The notes below the pieces were generated by a model. That model searched no databases. It had not been told where the DNA came from and saw only the letters and a list, made by a program, of their open reading frames with translations. Shown piece by piece: positions 18,181 through 26,765 of a stretch of DNA of 64,000 nt. This DNA is from Nocardiopsis mwathae (GTDB taxonomy: Bacteria; Actinomycetota; Actinomycetes; Streptosporangiales; Streptosporangiaceae). Numbering within the stretch: position 1 is the first letter of the stretch; every line of letters starts with the position of its first letter. The stretch lies in contig NZ_JACHDS010000001.1 in assembly GCF_014201195.1 (NCBI RefSeq), forward strand, positions 4,588,001 through 4,652,000. Direction: 5' to 3'. Both the position numbers and the translations under genes were made by a program.

Positions 18181-19773
18181 TCAGGTCCGGTGCCGCAGCG
18201 CCCGGCCCGGCACCCGGTCGGTCCGGGCGCCGTCGCGCACCGTGAACTCCCCGTTGACCAGGACGTGGGGGATGCCCTCGGGGGTGCGGCGGGGATGGTC
18301 GTAGGTGGCGGTCGAGGCGATCTTGTCGGGATCGAACACGGTGAGGTCGGCGGTCATGCCGGGCCGGATCACACCGCGGTCGGCGATCCCGAGGCGGCGC
18401 GCCGGGCGCGAGGTCAGGTGCCGTACGCACTCTTCCAAGCCCAGGACGCCGAGTTCCCGCACATAGGTCTCGAAGTACCGGGGAAAGGTGCCCCAGGCGC
18501 GCGGGTGGGGTTTGGCGCCGACGAGGATGCCGTCGCTGCCGCCGGTGTGCGCGGGGTGCGCCATGATCGTGCGGACGTTCTCCTCGTTGCCGACGCGGAG
18601 CAGGCAGCCGGTGCCCATCCCATCGTCGACCAGCAGGTCGGCGAAGATCTCGGCGGCTTCGCGGCCGCGCCGGTCGGCCAGTTCCCGGATAGAGGAGCCG
18701 ACCGCCCACGACAGCTCGGGGTTGGCGACGCCGGTGATGACGACGCTGTCCCAGTCGGCGGGGACCCCGTGGTTGCCGTCGGTGCCCACCACCTCGACCT
18801 CGTAGAGGATGCGGGCGCGCTCGGCGGGGTCGCGCAGCCGGGCGAGGGTCGCGGCGGTGCCGCCGGCGTGCGCGCGGCTGGGCAGCAGCGCCCCGAGGTA
18901 GGTGGCGGCGGCGAGGTAGGGGTAGGTGTCCAGGGTGACGTCGAGCCGGTCGTTGCGCACGGCGGCGTCGATCGCGGCCAGCACCTCGGGGGCTCGCCCC
19001 CTGTTCATCGGGAAGTTGACGTGGCAGTGCGCGAGGTGCAGCGCCACCCCCGCGCGCCGGGCCACTTCCAGGCACTCCTGGTAGGACTCGACCACGCGGG
19101 AGCCGTAGTTGCGGTGGTGAGGGCAGTAGAAGCCGCCGGCCGCACGCACCGGTTCGAGCAGGGCGACGATCTCGGCGTCCTCGGCGAACATCCCGGGTGT
19201 GTAGGTGAGGCCCGTGGACATCCCCACCGCGCCGCCGGCCATCCCCTCGGCCACGAGGGCGCGCATCGCGTCCAGGTCCTCTGCGGTGGGGGCGCGGTCC
19301 TGGGTTCCCATGACGGCCATCCGGACGTTGCCGTGCGGTACCAGGTAGGCGACGTTGGTGGGCGAGCCCGCGTCGACGCGGTCGAGGTACTCGCCGACGC
19401 CGCGCCAGGCGTAGTCGAGATCGGGTGTGCCGTTCCACCCGGCCAGCTGCGCCCGGAGCTGGGGCAGGGTGGTGTCGGTGACGGGCGCGTAGCTCAGTCC
19501 GTCCTGGCCCAGGACCTCGGTGGTGACGCCCTGGAGGACCTTGGCCTCGTGCTCGGGGTCGGCGAGCACGGCGAGGTCGGAGTGGGCGTGCATGTCGATG
19601 AAGCCCGGTGCGACGACCAGCCCGGTGACATCCACACTCCGGCCGGTGGCCCGGGCCGCGCCCGGGTCGGCGACTTCGATGATGCGTCCCTGCGCGACGG
19701 CGACGTCGGCGTACCGGGCGGGCGCGCCGGTTCCGTCGACGACGCGGCCTCCGGCGAGTACGACACTCGTCAT
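18181..19773 (-). CDS. N-acyl-D-amino-acid deacylase (D-aminoacylase)
   Basis: 530 residues. Amidohydrolase superfamily: N-terminal beta-sandwich, then PGFIDMHAHSD (metal His62 and His64), GFYCPHHRNYG, LAHCHVNFP, and near the C-terminus MAHPAHTGGSDGILVG, with the sandwich resumed at GMTADLTVFDPDKI. These match D-aminoacylases, which hydrolyse N-acyl-D-amino acids to free D-amino acids. Cytosolic, no signal peptide. Starts an operon with the PfkB kinase and is divergent from ridA, whose product clears reactive imines made from amino acids, a coherent D-amino-acid catabolic set (inference). Confidence 0.9.
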   Translation of the reverse strand: MTSVVLAGGRVVDGTGAPARYADVAVAQGRIIEVADPGAARATGRSVDVTGLVVAPGFIDMHAHSDLAVLADPEHEAKVLQGVTTEVLGQDGLSYAPVTDTTLPQLRAQLAGWNGTPDLDYAWRGVGEYLDRVDAGSPTNVAYLVPHGNVRMAVMGTQDRAPTAEDLDAMRALVAEGMAGGAVGMSTGLTYTPGMFAEDAEIVALLEPVRAAGGFYCPHHRNYGSRVVESYQECLEVARRAGVALHLAHCHVNFPMNRGRAPEVLAAIDAAVRNDRLDVTLDTYPYLAAATYLGALLPSRAHAGGTAATLARLRDPAERARILYEVEVVGTDGNHGVPADWDSVVITGVANPELSWAVGSSIRELADRRGREAAEIFADLLVDDGMGTGCLLRVGNEENVRTIMAHPAHTGGSDGILVGAKPHPRAWGTFPRYFETYVRELGVLGLEECVRHLTSRPARRLGIADRGVIRPGMTADLTVFDPDKIASTATYDHPRRTPEGIPHVLVNGEFTVRDGARTDRVPGRALRHRT

Positions 19774-20032
19774 GCCCTGCCTCCCACCTGTCGCTGCGCC
19801 GACCGTGCCGCCCCCTCACCGCGCCGACGGGGTCCCATGGCAAATGTAATGCGCGCCACCGGGAAACCGTTCGCGGCGGGGGCGCATGTCCGAATGCCGA
19901 GGCGCGCCGTGTCCGCGACCAACCGCTCCACCTGGGGCGGAATCGGCGATGGTAATGCTGGGGACTCGACGCCGGTCGCGGGTTCCCGCTGAGCTTCCGC
20001 AGGCGGCCCACACTCCGAAGGAGACGCGCACC

Positions 20033-20413
20033 ATGACCAAGCAGGCGATCCACACGGACCAGGCGCCCCAGCCGCGCGGCGCCTACAGCCAGGGCGTCGT
20101 CTCGGGCGGCTTCCTGTTCACGTCCGGTTTCGGACCGCATGATCCGCGCACGGGCGAGACCTCGGCGTCGGTGGGTGCACAGACGGCCCAGGCCCTGCGC
20201 AACATCCAGGCGGTGCTGGCCGAGCGCGGCCTCACGCTGCACGACGTGGTGCGCACCACGGTGCACCTGCACCACCTCAAGCACGACTTCGACGAGTTCG
20301 ACGCGGTCTACTCGGAGTTCTTCTCCGACCCTATGCCGGTCCGCACCACGGTCGGCTCGGAGTTGATGGACGTGCTGGTGACGATCGACGTGGTCGCCGG
20401 ACTCCGCGAGTGA
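20033..20413 (+). CDS. ridA: RidA family enamine/imine deaminase
   Basis: 126 residues; GAAGGAG nine bases before the ATG decides the start over an upstream in-frame ATG. YjgF/YER057c/UK114 fold: APQPRGAYSQGVVSGGFLFTSG, HDVVRTTVHLHHL, YSEFFSDPMPVRTTVG with the carboxylate-binding Arg104, and a C-terminal VTIDVVAGL. Hydrolyses reactive enamines/imines released by PLP enzymes and amino-acid oxidation. Divergent from the deacylase-kinase operon (259-bp spacer), consistent with joint regulation. Symbol given for the family; subgroup not resolved. Confidence 0.9.
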   Translation: MTKQAIHTDQAPQPRGAYSQGVVSGGFLFTSGFGPHDPRTGETSASVGAQTAQALRNIQAVLAERGLTLHDVVRTTVHLHHLKHDFDEFDAVYSEFFSDPMPVRTTVGSELMDVLVTIDVVAGLRE

Positions 20414-20420
20414 ACCGCGC

Positions 20421-20453
20421 GGCCCCTCCGCCGGTCGCGGCGGCGGAGGGGCC
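20421..20453. terminator. Bidirectional hairpin terminator
   Basis: Perfect 13-bp stem GGCCCCTCCGCCG / CGGCGGAGGGGCC with a 7-nt loop, filling the 44-bp gap between convergent ridA and the NlpC/P60 gene. Confidence 0.8.
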
Positions 20454-20457
20454 GGGG

Positions 20458-20994
20458 TCAGGCGACGCGGCGGGCGCCGACGAACCGGCGGTCGAAGTAG
20501 TCCGACATCCGCACGACCTCCACCTGCCTGCCGGTCCTCGGGGCGTGCACCATGCTGCCGCCGCCGACGTAGATGCCGACGTGGGTCGGCCCGGGATGGA
20601 AGAAGACCAGGTCCCCCTCGCGCAGGGCGGAGCGTTCGACCGCACTGCCCTGGCGGAACTGGGTGAACGTGGTGCGCGAGAGGGCCTTCCCGGCCTTCTG
20701 GTAGGACCACTGCACCAGCCCCGAGCAGTCGAAGGACTTCGGACCACTCCCGCCGAACCGGTAGGGCTTGCCCACCTGGGCTTTCGCGTGGGCGACGGCG
20801 GCCTGGGCGACCTGGCTGGGTGATCCGCCGTCGTCGGCGGTGTCGGCGGTGTCGGCGGCGGCATCTGCACCGAAGGGTGATACCAGACCGAACGCGACAG
20901 CCGCCAACAAAGCGGATAAGGTGACCGCTGCTCGGGTCATGGGCCGAGGTCTTCTCCCCTGCGGAATCCGGGTCACATGCGTGAAGGCCGACAT
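20458..20994 (-). CDS. Secreted NlpC/P60 peptidoglycan endopeptidase, second copy
   Basis: 178 residues from MSAFTHVTR, preceded by a purine-rich GGGGGGAAGGAA; the ATG at MTRAAVTLSALL (18 codons later) would give a tidier signal peptide and cannot be excluded. Catalytic domain: YRFGGSGPKSFDCSGLVQWSY (Cys), EGDLVFFHPGPTHVGIYVG (His), MVHAPRTG. The C-terminal 120 residues are nearly the same as the gene at 11792, so these are paralogues in the same genome. A perfect hairpin (CCGCATTC, 3-nt loop, GAATGCGG) sits in its leader at 21025-21043. Wall remodelling outside the membrane. Confidence 0.9.
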   Translation of the reverse strand: MSAFTHVTRIPQGRRPRPMTRAAVTLSALLAAVAFGLVSPFGADAAADTADTADDGGSPSQVAQAAVAHAKAQVGKPYRFGGSGPKSFDCSGLVQWSYQKAGKALSRTTFTQFRQGSAVERSALREGDLVFFHPGPTHVGIYVGGGSMVHAPRTGRQVEVVRMSDYFDRRFVGARRVA

Positions 20995-21024
20995 TTCCTT
21001 CCCCCCATCGTCACGTTCCTCCCC

Positions 21025-21043
21025 CCGCATTCCCCGAATGCGG
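21025..21043 (-). promoter_or_regulatory. Leader hairpin of the second NlpC/P60 gene
   Basis: CCGCATTC-CCC-GAATGCGG, a perfect 8-bp stem with a 3-nt loop, 31 bases upstream of the chosen start. A TATATA-containing stretch about 35 bases further upstream (21074-21079) could be the -10. May be an operator or an RNA element controlling initiation. Confidence 0.4.
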
Positions 21044-21184
21044 CCGGAACAATTTCCAGGGAAACACAGGCCTTATATAGGCGAAGGAATGCGGACCCCC
21101 TCGGCGTGTCACGCTCCGATCGGCGCAGCGGACGCGGTATAGGGGCGGCGACGGAGAGCGGGCCGGAGGTACGGTCCGCGGCGC

Positions 21185-21775
21185 TCAGGCCGCGAACTCC
21201 TCCAGACACCGCTCGATAACGCAGGTCAGCCGGTCGGCCAGGTCGCAGGGGTCGAGGTCGGCGAAGGAGGTCCCGCCCTCGACACGCTTGACCACGCCCA
21301 TGCCGAGCACCACACCGGCCACCAGCGAGGCCCGCGCCCGTGCATGGGGGCCGCCGAGGTATGCGGCCAGCGGCTCGATCAAGGCGTTCTTCAGCCGCTC
21401 CTCGTAGACCGACCGCAGGTCCGGGTCGCCCATGGAGTGCTCCAGCGCCCGCTGCAGCGGCGTGCCCGCGCCGAGAACGCGCCGCGCCACGTGTTCGGCC
21501 ACACGCCGCGGCAGGGTGGCGCGGTCGCCTTCGAGGATGCCGGGAAACGCCGCGTCCTGGGCGATGACCTCGGCGAGCAGCCCCCGCTTGGCCCCGAAGT
21601 AGCGGTTGATGAGGGCGACGTTGACGCCCGCGTGGGCGGCGATGCTGCGCGAGGACACATGCTCGTAGCCCTCGCTGGTGAACAGCTCGCGCGCGCTGTC
21701 GAGGATGCGCTGGCGTGTGGCCGCACGGTCCCGCACTCGGCCTGAGCACGGTCCGGTGTCCTCCGGCCGTTCCAT
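21185..21775 (-). CDS. TetR-family repressor
   Basis: 196 residues; GGAGG five bases upstream of the ATG. N-terminal HTH (about 17-62): TRQRILDSARELFTSEGYEHVSSRSIAAHAGVNVALINRYFGAKRGLL, here cited in part, is textbook TetR. The ligand-binding C-terminal domain has no assignable specificity. Divergent from the DHA2 efflux gene with a palindrome inside that gene's promoter, so it very probably represses the pump and is released by a pump substrate, as in QacR/TetR-type circuits. Confidence 0.92.
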   Translation of the reverse strand: MERPEDTGPCSGRVRDRAATRQRILDSARELFTSEGYEHVSSRSIAAHAGVNVALINRYFGAKRGLLAEVIAQDAAFPGILEGDRATLPRRVAEHVARRVLGAGTPLQRALEHSMGDPDLRSVYEERLKNALIEPLAAYLGGPHARARASLVAGVVLGMGVVKRVEGGTSFADLDPCDLADRLTCVIERCLEEFAA

Positions 21776-21877
21776 GTCGATCCTCCGTCGGTGTCCGCCG
21801 CTGTTCCCGCCCAGGTCGGAGCGGTCCGTCGCAACCTACCGGGGGTCGCCGGCCAGAGCGCAATCAGGCGACCCGGC

Positions 21878-21906
21878 TTGACAAGTCAACACTGTTTACT
21901 TATACC
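21878..21906 (+). promoter_or_regulatory. Promoter of the DHA2 pump with embedded TetR operator
   Basis: TTGACA (21878-21883), exactly 17 bp, then TATACC (21901-21906): a strong housekeeping-type promoter. The whole spacer is a near-perfect palindrome AGTCAACA-C-TGTTTACT (seven of eight pairs match), the size and symmetry of a TetR operator. A repressor bound here would sit between -35 and -10 and exclude RNA polymerase. The 5' leader would be about 130 nt. Confidence 0.75.
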
Positions 21907-22041
21907 AGTAGTGATCCTATCGACCCATCTCTCGTCCCTTCGGGGTGCCGACGCATGCCCGCATTCACCTGATCGCTGCGCGGCGGACGGAATCGGGTCG
22001 GATCCATCGACATCCACGAACACGCTTGGGGGACACGCGGA

Positions 22042-23664
22042 GTGGTGGGACGACAGGCGGCCGAGGCCCGGCCGGACGAACCGGCGCAGCGGTCGACCGG
22101 GGCAGCGGCGGACGCAGAGCCGATGCCCCGATACACCCGGCGCCAGATCATCGAGGTGCTGATCGGGCTCATGCTCGCCGTGCTCACCTCGATGCTGACG
22201 AACTCGATCGTGGGCACGGCCCTGCCCACGATCGTCGGCGAACTCGGCGGGCAGGACCGGCTGGCGTGGGTGGCCAGCTCGGCCCTGCTGACGATGACCG
22301 CCACCACACCCATCTGGGGCAAGCTCTCCGACCTGTGGGGCCGAAAGCTCACCTTCCAGATCTCCCTCGTCATCTTCATCGTGTCGTCCGTCGCGGCCGG
22401 CTTCGCCCAGGACATGACCTGGCTCATCGTCGCCCGACTCTTCCAGGGCATCGGCACGGGCGGGCTCGCCTCACTCCCGCAGATCATCCTCGGCGACGTG
22501 GTGGAACCACGTGAGCGCGGCCGCTACTCCGGCTTCATCGGCGCCGTTTTCGGCGTCTCCACGGTCGCCGGGCCGCTCCTCGGCGGCTTCCTCGTCGACA
22601 GCCCGCTGGGCTGGCGCTGGTGCTTCTTCATCACCGTGCCGCTCGCGGTGGTCGCGTTCGTCGTCATCCAGCGGCTACTGCACCTGCCGGTGCGCCCGCG
22701 CGGCGACACACGGATCGACTGGTGGGGCGCCACCTGCATCGTCGGTGCGGCGAGCGCGGTCATGCTGGTGCTGAGCCTCGGCGGCAAGTCGTTCGCCTGG
22801 CACTCGGCGCCGACCTACGCGCTCATCGCCGCCGCCGTAGCCCTCACCATCGGCGCCGTCGTGGCCGAGCGGCGCGCGCACGACCCGATCCTGCCGCCGC
22901 GGCTGTTCCGGGACCGGACGTTCGTCCTCGCGTCCATCGGCTCGATGGCCATCGGCATGGGCATGTTCGGCGTGATGATCTACTTCCCGCAGTACCTGCA
23001 GATCGTCAAGGGGATGACCCCGACGGCCTCGGGGCTGATGACCCTGCCGCTGGTGGTCGGCCTGCTCGCGGCCTCGATCTCCTCGGGGATCGTCGTCAGC
23101 CGCACCGGCCGGTGGAAGGCCTACCCGGTCGTCGGCATGGTGCTGGTGGGCGCCGGGTTCTACGTGCTGACCCTGCTCAAGGTGGACTCCAGCCTCGTCC
23201 TGGTGGGCTTCGGCGTCGGACTCATCGGCCTGGGTATCGGGCTGACCATGCAGATCCTCATCCTGGCCACGCAGAACGCGCTGGACCGGGCGGACCTGGC
23301 TGCGGGGACCTCTGCGGTGACCTTCTTCCGCAATCTGGGCGGCGCGATCGGTGTCTCGGCCTTCGGCGCCGTGATGACCAACCGCCTGCACGATGAGCTC
23401 GCCGAGCTCGCCGCGAAGGCGGAACAGGCGCAAGCGGCGGCCCGCGCCGCCGGGCAGCAGCCGCCGCCCATGCCCGACATCTCCGAGTCCGCGCTGGGCT
23501 CCCCGGCGATCATCCAATCCCTGCCGCCCGCGGCGCACGACGCTGTGATCACCGCGTTCAACAGCGCGATGCACACCGTGTTCCTGCTCGGACTCCCGAT
23601 CGCCGTCGTCGGCTTCGTGACCGTGCTGTTCTTCCGGCAGGTCCCGCTCCGCTCCGGACACTGA
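22042..23664 (+). CDS. MFS drug:H+ antiporter, DHA2 family (14 TM)
   Basis: 540 residues from GTG with GGGGGA eight bases upstream; an internal ATG at MPRYTRRQ would trim 27 residues. MFS signatures: DLWGRKLTFQ in the loop after TM2 (motif A), VARLFQGIGTGGL (motif B-like), GAVFGVSTVAGPLLGG (motif C of antiporters), and about 14 hydrophobic segments. EmrB/QacA-type exporters use proton motive force to expel lipophilic drugs. Under control of the divergent TetR. Gln/Ala-rich loop near residue 460 precedes the last segment. Substrate unknown. Confidence 0.92.
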   Translation: MVGRQAAEARPDEPAQRSTGAAADAEPMPRYTRRQIIEVLIGLMLAVLTSMLTNSIVGTALPTIVGELGGQDRLAWVASSALLTMTATTPIWGKLSDLWGRKLTFQISLVIFIVSSVAAGFAQDMTWLIVARLFQGIGTGGLASLPQIILGDVVEPRERGRYSGFIGAVFGVSTVAGPLLGGFLVDSPLGWRWCFFITVPLAVVAFVVIQRLLHLPVRPRGDTRIDWWGATCIVGAASAVMLVLSLGGKSFAWHSAPTYALIAAAVALTIGAVVAERRAHDPILPPRLFRDRTFVLASIGSMAIGMGMFGVMIYFPQYLQIVKGMTPTASGLMTLPLVVGLLAASISSGIVVSRTGRWKAYPVVGMVLVGAGFYVLTLLKVDSSLVLVGFGVGLIGLGIGLTMQILILATQNALDRADLAAGTSAVTFFRNLGGAIGVSAFGAVMTNRLHDELAELAAKAEQAQAAARAAGQQPPPMPDISESALGSPAIIQSLPPAAHDAVITAFNSAMHTVFLLGLPIAVVGFVTVLFFRQVPLRSGH

Positions 23665-23717
23665 CGCCCCCGAGCCCGCTCCCTGTGCTGCCCCGGGATC
23701 ACCGGCAGGGGGTTGGG

Positions 23718-24179
23718 TCACAGGTAGCGGCGGAAGCCCTCCGACGAGGTGGCGAAGCCCATGGCCTTGTAGAAGCCATGGGCTTCGTGCCGTTCCTCGT
23801 GGGGAAGAAGTTCGATCTTGTAGCAGCCCGCGCGCGCCGCGCGGTCCAGGGCGTCCTCGATCAGGGCGCGTCCCACACCGCGCCGCCGACAGCCCGGGTC
23901 GACCACGACGTTCTCGATGATCGCCCAGGGCTGGGCGTCGTGCGTCAGGTTGGCGACCACGATCAGGTCGAGGGTGCCGATGATCTGCCCTCTGCTCTCG
24001 GCCACCAGCACACTGCGGTCGGGGTCGCTCTCGATGCGTGTCCACGCCCGGACAGCGGCCGAGGACATACGGACGGTGCCGCCCTGAGCGTGCGTCGCGT
24101 CGCCGAGATCCCGCAGGAGCCGCAGGATCGCGCCGAGGTCAGACCGGATGGCCGCGCGGATAATCATGGCTTTCGGCAT
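23718..24179 (-). CDS. GNAT-family N-acetyltransferase
   Basis: 153 residues from MPKAMIIRAA; MIIRAA four codons later is an alternative start. Acetyl-CoA site: ENVVVDPGCRRRGVGRALIEDAL contains V-x-P-x-x-R-x-x-G-V/G-x-G/A. C-terminal HGFYKAMGF is the usual GNAT strand after the Tyr. Acceptor not deducible. The DNA coding EAHGFYKAMGFA forms a perfect 13-bp inverted repeat (23753-23765 with 23775-23787), which may be chance from repeated codons. Convergent with the efflux pump. Confidence 0.88.
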   Translation of the reverse strand: MPKAMIIRAAIRSDLGAILRLLRDLGDATHAQGGTVRMSSAAVRAWTRIESDPDRSVLVAESRGQIIGTLDLIVVANLTHDAQPWAIIENVVVDPGCRRRGVGRALIEDALDRAARAGCYKIELLPHEERHEAHGFYKAMGFATSSEGFRRYL

Positions 24180-24233
24180 CGTAGCCGACAGACGACGACA
24201 AGGCCGACGTTACCCCACAAGCCGTGACGAAAG

Positions 24234-24274
24234 GGCGCCGGGGGCGGGGCTGCCGAGCCCTCGTCCCCGGCGCC
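24234..24274 (-). terminator. Hairpin terminator after the coiled-coil gene
   Basis: Stem GGCGCCGGGG (24234-24243) with CCCCGGCGCC (24265-24274); inside it a second short pair GGGGC/GCCC extends the fold. Lies downstream of the minus-strand DivIVA-like gene. Confidence 0.6.
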
Positions 24275-24370
24275 TCACGGCCCCGCTGACCAACGGTGTT
24301 CGTAAACGTGTGTGCTCCGCTTCGTTCCGGAGTCCCCGCGCCCCGTGCGACGCGGTGGGACGCACCCCAC

Positions 24371-25441
24371 CTACGGCTTGATGATGCGAACGCCTTCGGC
24401 GCCGTCGGTGGTCTGCGGCTTCTGCGGGGCGGGCGCCTGCGGGTGCTTGTAGATGCCACCACCCGCAGCCGCGGGCGCGGCCGGCGCGGCGGCACCCTGC
24501 TCCGGGGAGGGACCCGCGTAGCGGGCGCCCTGCGGGCGCGGCGCGGTGCCCTGGTTCGCCGCCGTGGGAGCCCGGTCGACGGCCGCCTCGGGACCGTTCG
24601 GCGACTGCGGAACCTTGGCGGTGTCGGCGTTGGCGGCGTCGTCGGCCGGGCCGCCGCTCTTGGACTCCGGGGCCGGAGCCGGAGCGGGCTTGGACGGCTG
24701 GCCGGCGGGGGCCGCCGGGACGCCGGAGGCGCCCGACGCGGCGGTGGCCTTCTCGCCCGACGCCTTGATGTCCTCCTCGGACATGCCGGCCTCCAGCGGC
24801 CCGGCCGACTTCTCGGCCTTGAGCAGCTCCTCCAGCGTTTCGTGCATGTCGTTGAGCCGCCGGACCGCCTCGTTGTGGGTGGCGGTCAGGGTGGCCAGCC
24901 GACGATCGGCGGTCTCGTTGATCGTCTTCGCGCGCGCCTCGGCATCGCCCAGGCGACGCTCGGCGTCCTGCTTGGCCTGCGCGCGCAGCTGCTCGGACTC
25001 CTGCTTGGCCGTGCCGACCATGTCGTTGGCCTCGGAGCGGGCGCTGGCGACCACGCGCTCGGCGTGCTCCTCGGCGTCCTTCTTCCGCTTCTCGGCCTCT
25101 TCCTCGGCCTTGGTACGGATCTCGTTGACCTCTTCGTCGACCTTGGCGCGCTTGTCCTTGGCCTCTTCCTCGGCGATGCGCAGGATCGTGGACATGCGCT
25201 CGCTGATCTGCTCGTGCTCGGGCTTGACCGCGGCCTTCTCCTTGGCCTCGGCCAGCTCGCGGCGGAGCTGCTCCAGTTCGTCGTGCGCTCGCGCGAGTCG
25301 CTCTTGCAGGTCGCGAATCTGGTTGTGGTTGCGGACGACGAAATCGTCGACCTGGCGCTTGTCGTAGCCGTTCTTTCGAACGGTCGGGAAGGCCTCGTCG
25401 CGGAGTAGGTTCGGCAGAATGTCGTTACTGTGTTCGTTCAT
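24371..25441 (-). CDS. DivIVA-domain coiled-coil protein (FilP/Scy/cellulose-binding-protein-like)
   Basis: 356 residues. N-terminal DivIVA-like motif RKNGYDKRQVDDFVVRN (about 22-38), then an almost continuous coiled coil to about residue 215 rich in Glu, Lys, Ala and Arg (e.g. AEEEAKDKRAKVDEEVNEIR). The C-terminal third is disordered Ala/Pro/Gly sequence ending GVRIIKP. In Streptomyces such proteins assemble cytoskeletal filaments and polarisome scaffolds at hyphal tips. The old name cellulose-binding protein is misleading. Monocistronic with its own terminator; divergent from the carbonic-anhydrase-like gene. Confidence 0.8.
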   Translation of the reverse strand: MNEHSNDILPNLLRDEAFPTVRKNGYDKRQVDDFVVRNHNQIRDLQERLARAHDELEQLRRELAEAKEKAAVKPEHEQISERMSTILRIAEEEAKDKRAKVDEEVNEIRTKAEEEAEKRKKDAEEHAERVVASARSEANDMVGTAKQESEQLRAQAKQDAERRLGDAEARAKTINETADRRLATLTATHNEAVRRLNDMHETLEELLKAEKSAGPLEAGMSEEDIKASGEKATAASGASGVPAAPAGQPSKPAPAPAPESKSGGPADDAANADTAKVPQSPNGPEAAVDRAPTAANQGTAPRPQGARYAGPSPEQGAAAPAAPAAAGGGIYKHPQAPAPQKPQTTDGAEGVRIIKP

Positions 25442-25813
25442 GTCCTAATCAACCAGGTTGGGCGAGTCGGGGAAGGCCACTCGGACCGCCTGACCAGCGT
25501 TCCCGTCCGAACCGCCAGAACACATCGGCGACGTGCGATGACACCGATTGCCCCGGGGCTTCGGGTGTACCGGGAGACAGAGGCGCAAGAGCCCGAGTCC
25601 AGTGCGAAGCGTGACGTTGTGAACACCGTGGAACCGACCACGGTAGTGGCCGGCCCCCGCCCCCTCAATAACCCGGGCGGGTAGTGGACCGTGCCGACCC
25701 ATCGTGACCACCGTGCTCATCCTCCTACTAAGGTATGCGGGATCACGCACGCGCGGGGCTGAGTAGGGCATATTTCATCTCCGGATCCGCGCCGACACGC
25801 GAGGAGTCGCGAC
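25442..25813. other. Divergent promoter region
   Basis: No gene seen. It must hold promoters for the coiled-coil gene and for the carbonic-anhydrase-like gene. A perfect 7-bp inverted repeat ACCGTGG-N6-CCACGGT lies at 25625-25644 and is the only operator-like structure I noticed. Confidence 0.5.
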
Positions 25814-26341
25814 ATGAACGGACCCCTGGTGGGCGACGGCCCGTTCGGTTCGCCCGATATCCACCCGGGCGCCTGGATCGCCCCGGGCGCGGTGGTCGTG
25901 GGCCGCGTCCGTATCGGCGATGAGAGCAGCGTCTGGTACGCATCGGTGCTCCGCGGCGACACCGAGGACATCGTCGTGGGTGAGCGATGCAACATCCAGG
26001 ACCAGTGCGGACTGCACGCCGACCCGGGCGAGCCCGCCGTGCTGGGTGACCGCGTCAGCCTGGGCCACAAGGCGATGGTGCACGGCGCCGTGGTCGAGGA
26101 CGGCGCGCTGGTCGGCATCGGCGCCACCGTCCTGGGCGGCGCCCGGGTGGGGGCCGGGGCGCTCGTCGCGGCCGGCGCACTGGTTCCCCCGGGCAAGACC
26201 GTGCCGCCGGGGACGCTCTGGGCCGGCGTTCCCGGAAAAGTCATCCGCGAACTCACCGACACCGATCGCGAAGTCTTCGCCGAGACGCCGGAGAAATACG
26301 AACGGTACGCGCGCGATCACCGCGGAGTCACCTGGCGCTAG
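25814..26341 (+). CDS. Gamma-class carbonic-anhydrase-like protein
   Basis: 175 residues; GAGGAG seven bases upstream of the ATG. Left-handed beta-helix built of hexapeptide repeats, for example AWIAPGAVVVGRVRIGDESSVW. The three metal His of gamma-CAs are in place: His68 (GLHADPG), His85 and His90 (LGHKAMVHG), and the Arg/Asp pair LRGDTEDI is kept. Closest named relatives are CamH/PaaY/YrdA-like proteins, where hydratase activity is variable. C-terminal helix RELTDTDREVFAETPEKYERYA trimerises the helix. Cytosolic; no obvious partner gene. Confidence 0.9.
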   Translation: MNGPLVGDGPFGSPDIHPGAWIAPGAVVVGRVRIGDESSVWYASVLRGDTEDIVVGERCNIQDQCGLHADPGEPAVLGDRVSLGHKAMVHGAVVEDGALVGIGATVLGGARVGAGALVAAGALVPPGKTVPPGTLWAGVPGKVIRELTDTDREVFAETPEKYERYARDHRGVTWR

Positions 26342-26765
26342 CGCCATTCTCAGGAACCGAAATCGCCTATACGGACCGTTCCTCATCGGTCAGGGGCCTC
26401 CGGGGCTACCCGCCGGGGCCCTGCTCAGCCGCGGCGTTCCCACCGACCGTATTGTGCGGCCACGCTGGGGACATGGCGGGGATATCGCGCGGCCGAATCG
26501 GACGACACGCCCAATTCGACACCGATGATGTGATGATTCGGCCGCTGCGCATGACTACTTCGACGCTGACCCGAGAATGGCCCGTCCGAGTCATGCGGCG
26601 CGAGGCTACCGGCGCGTAGCCTAGAGTGCGAGGCTGGATATCGGGCCCGAATTTCTCTCGACCCGAGCGGCGACGACCCTGACGACGGCACGGGCAACGG
26701 TGTCCGGCCGTACGCACAGGACGGGTCGCGTCCTCCCGCAGCGCTTTCGACGGAGGTGGGCGCGC
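26342..26765. other. Intergenic region with two inverted repeats
   Basis: No gene recognised. GCGGCCGAATC (26489-26499) pairs perfectly with GATTCGGCCGC (26535-26545) across 35 bases, and AGGCTA-N8-TAGCCT lies at 26603-26622, about 145 bases before the next start. Both could be control elements of the small helical protein's gene or ends of a degenerate repeat. Confidence 0.45.
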
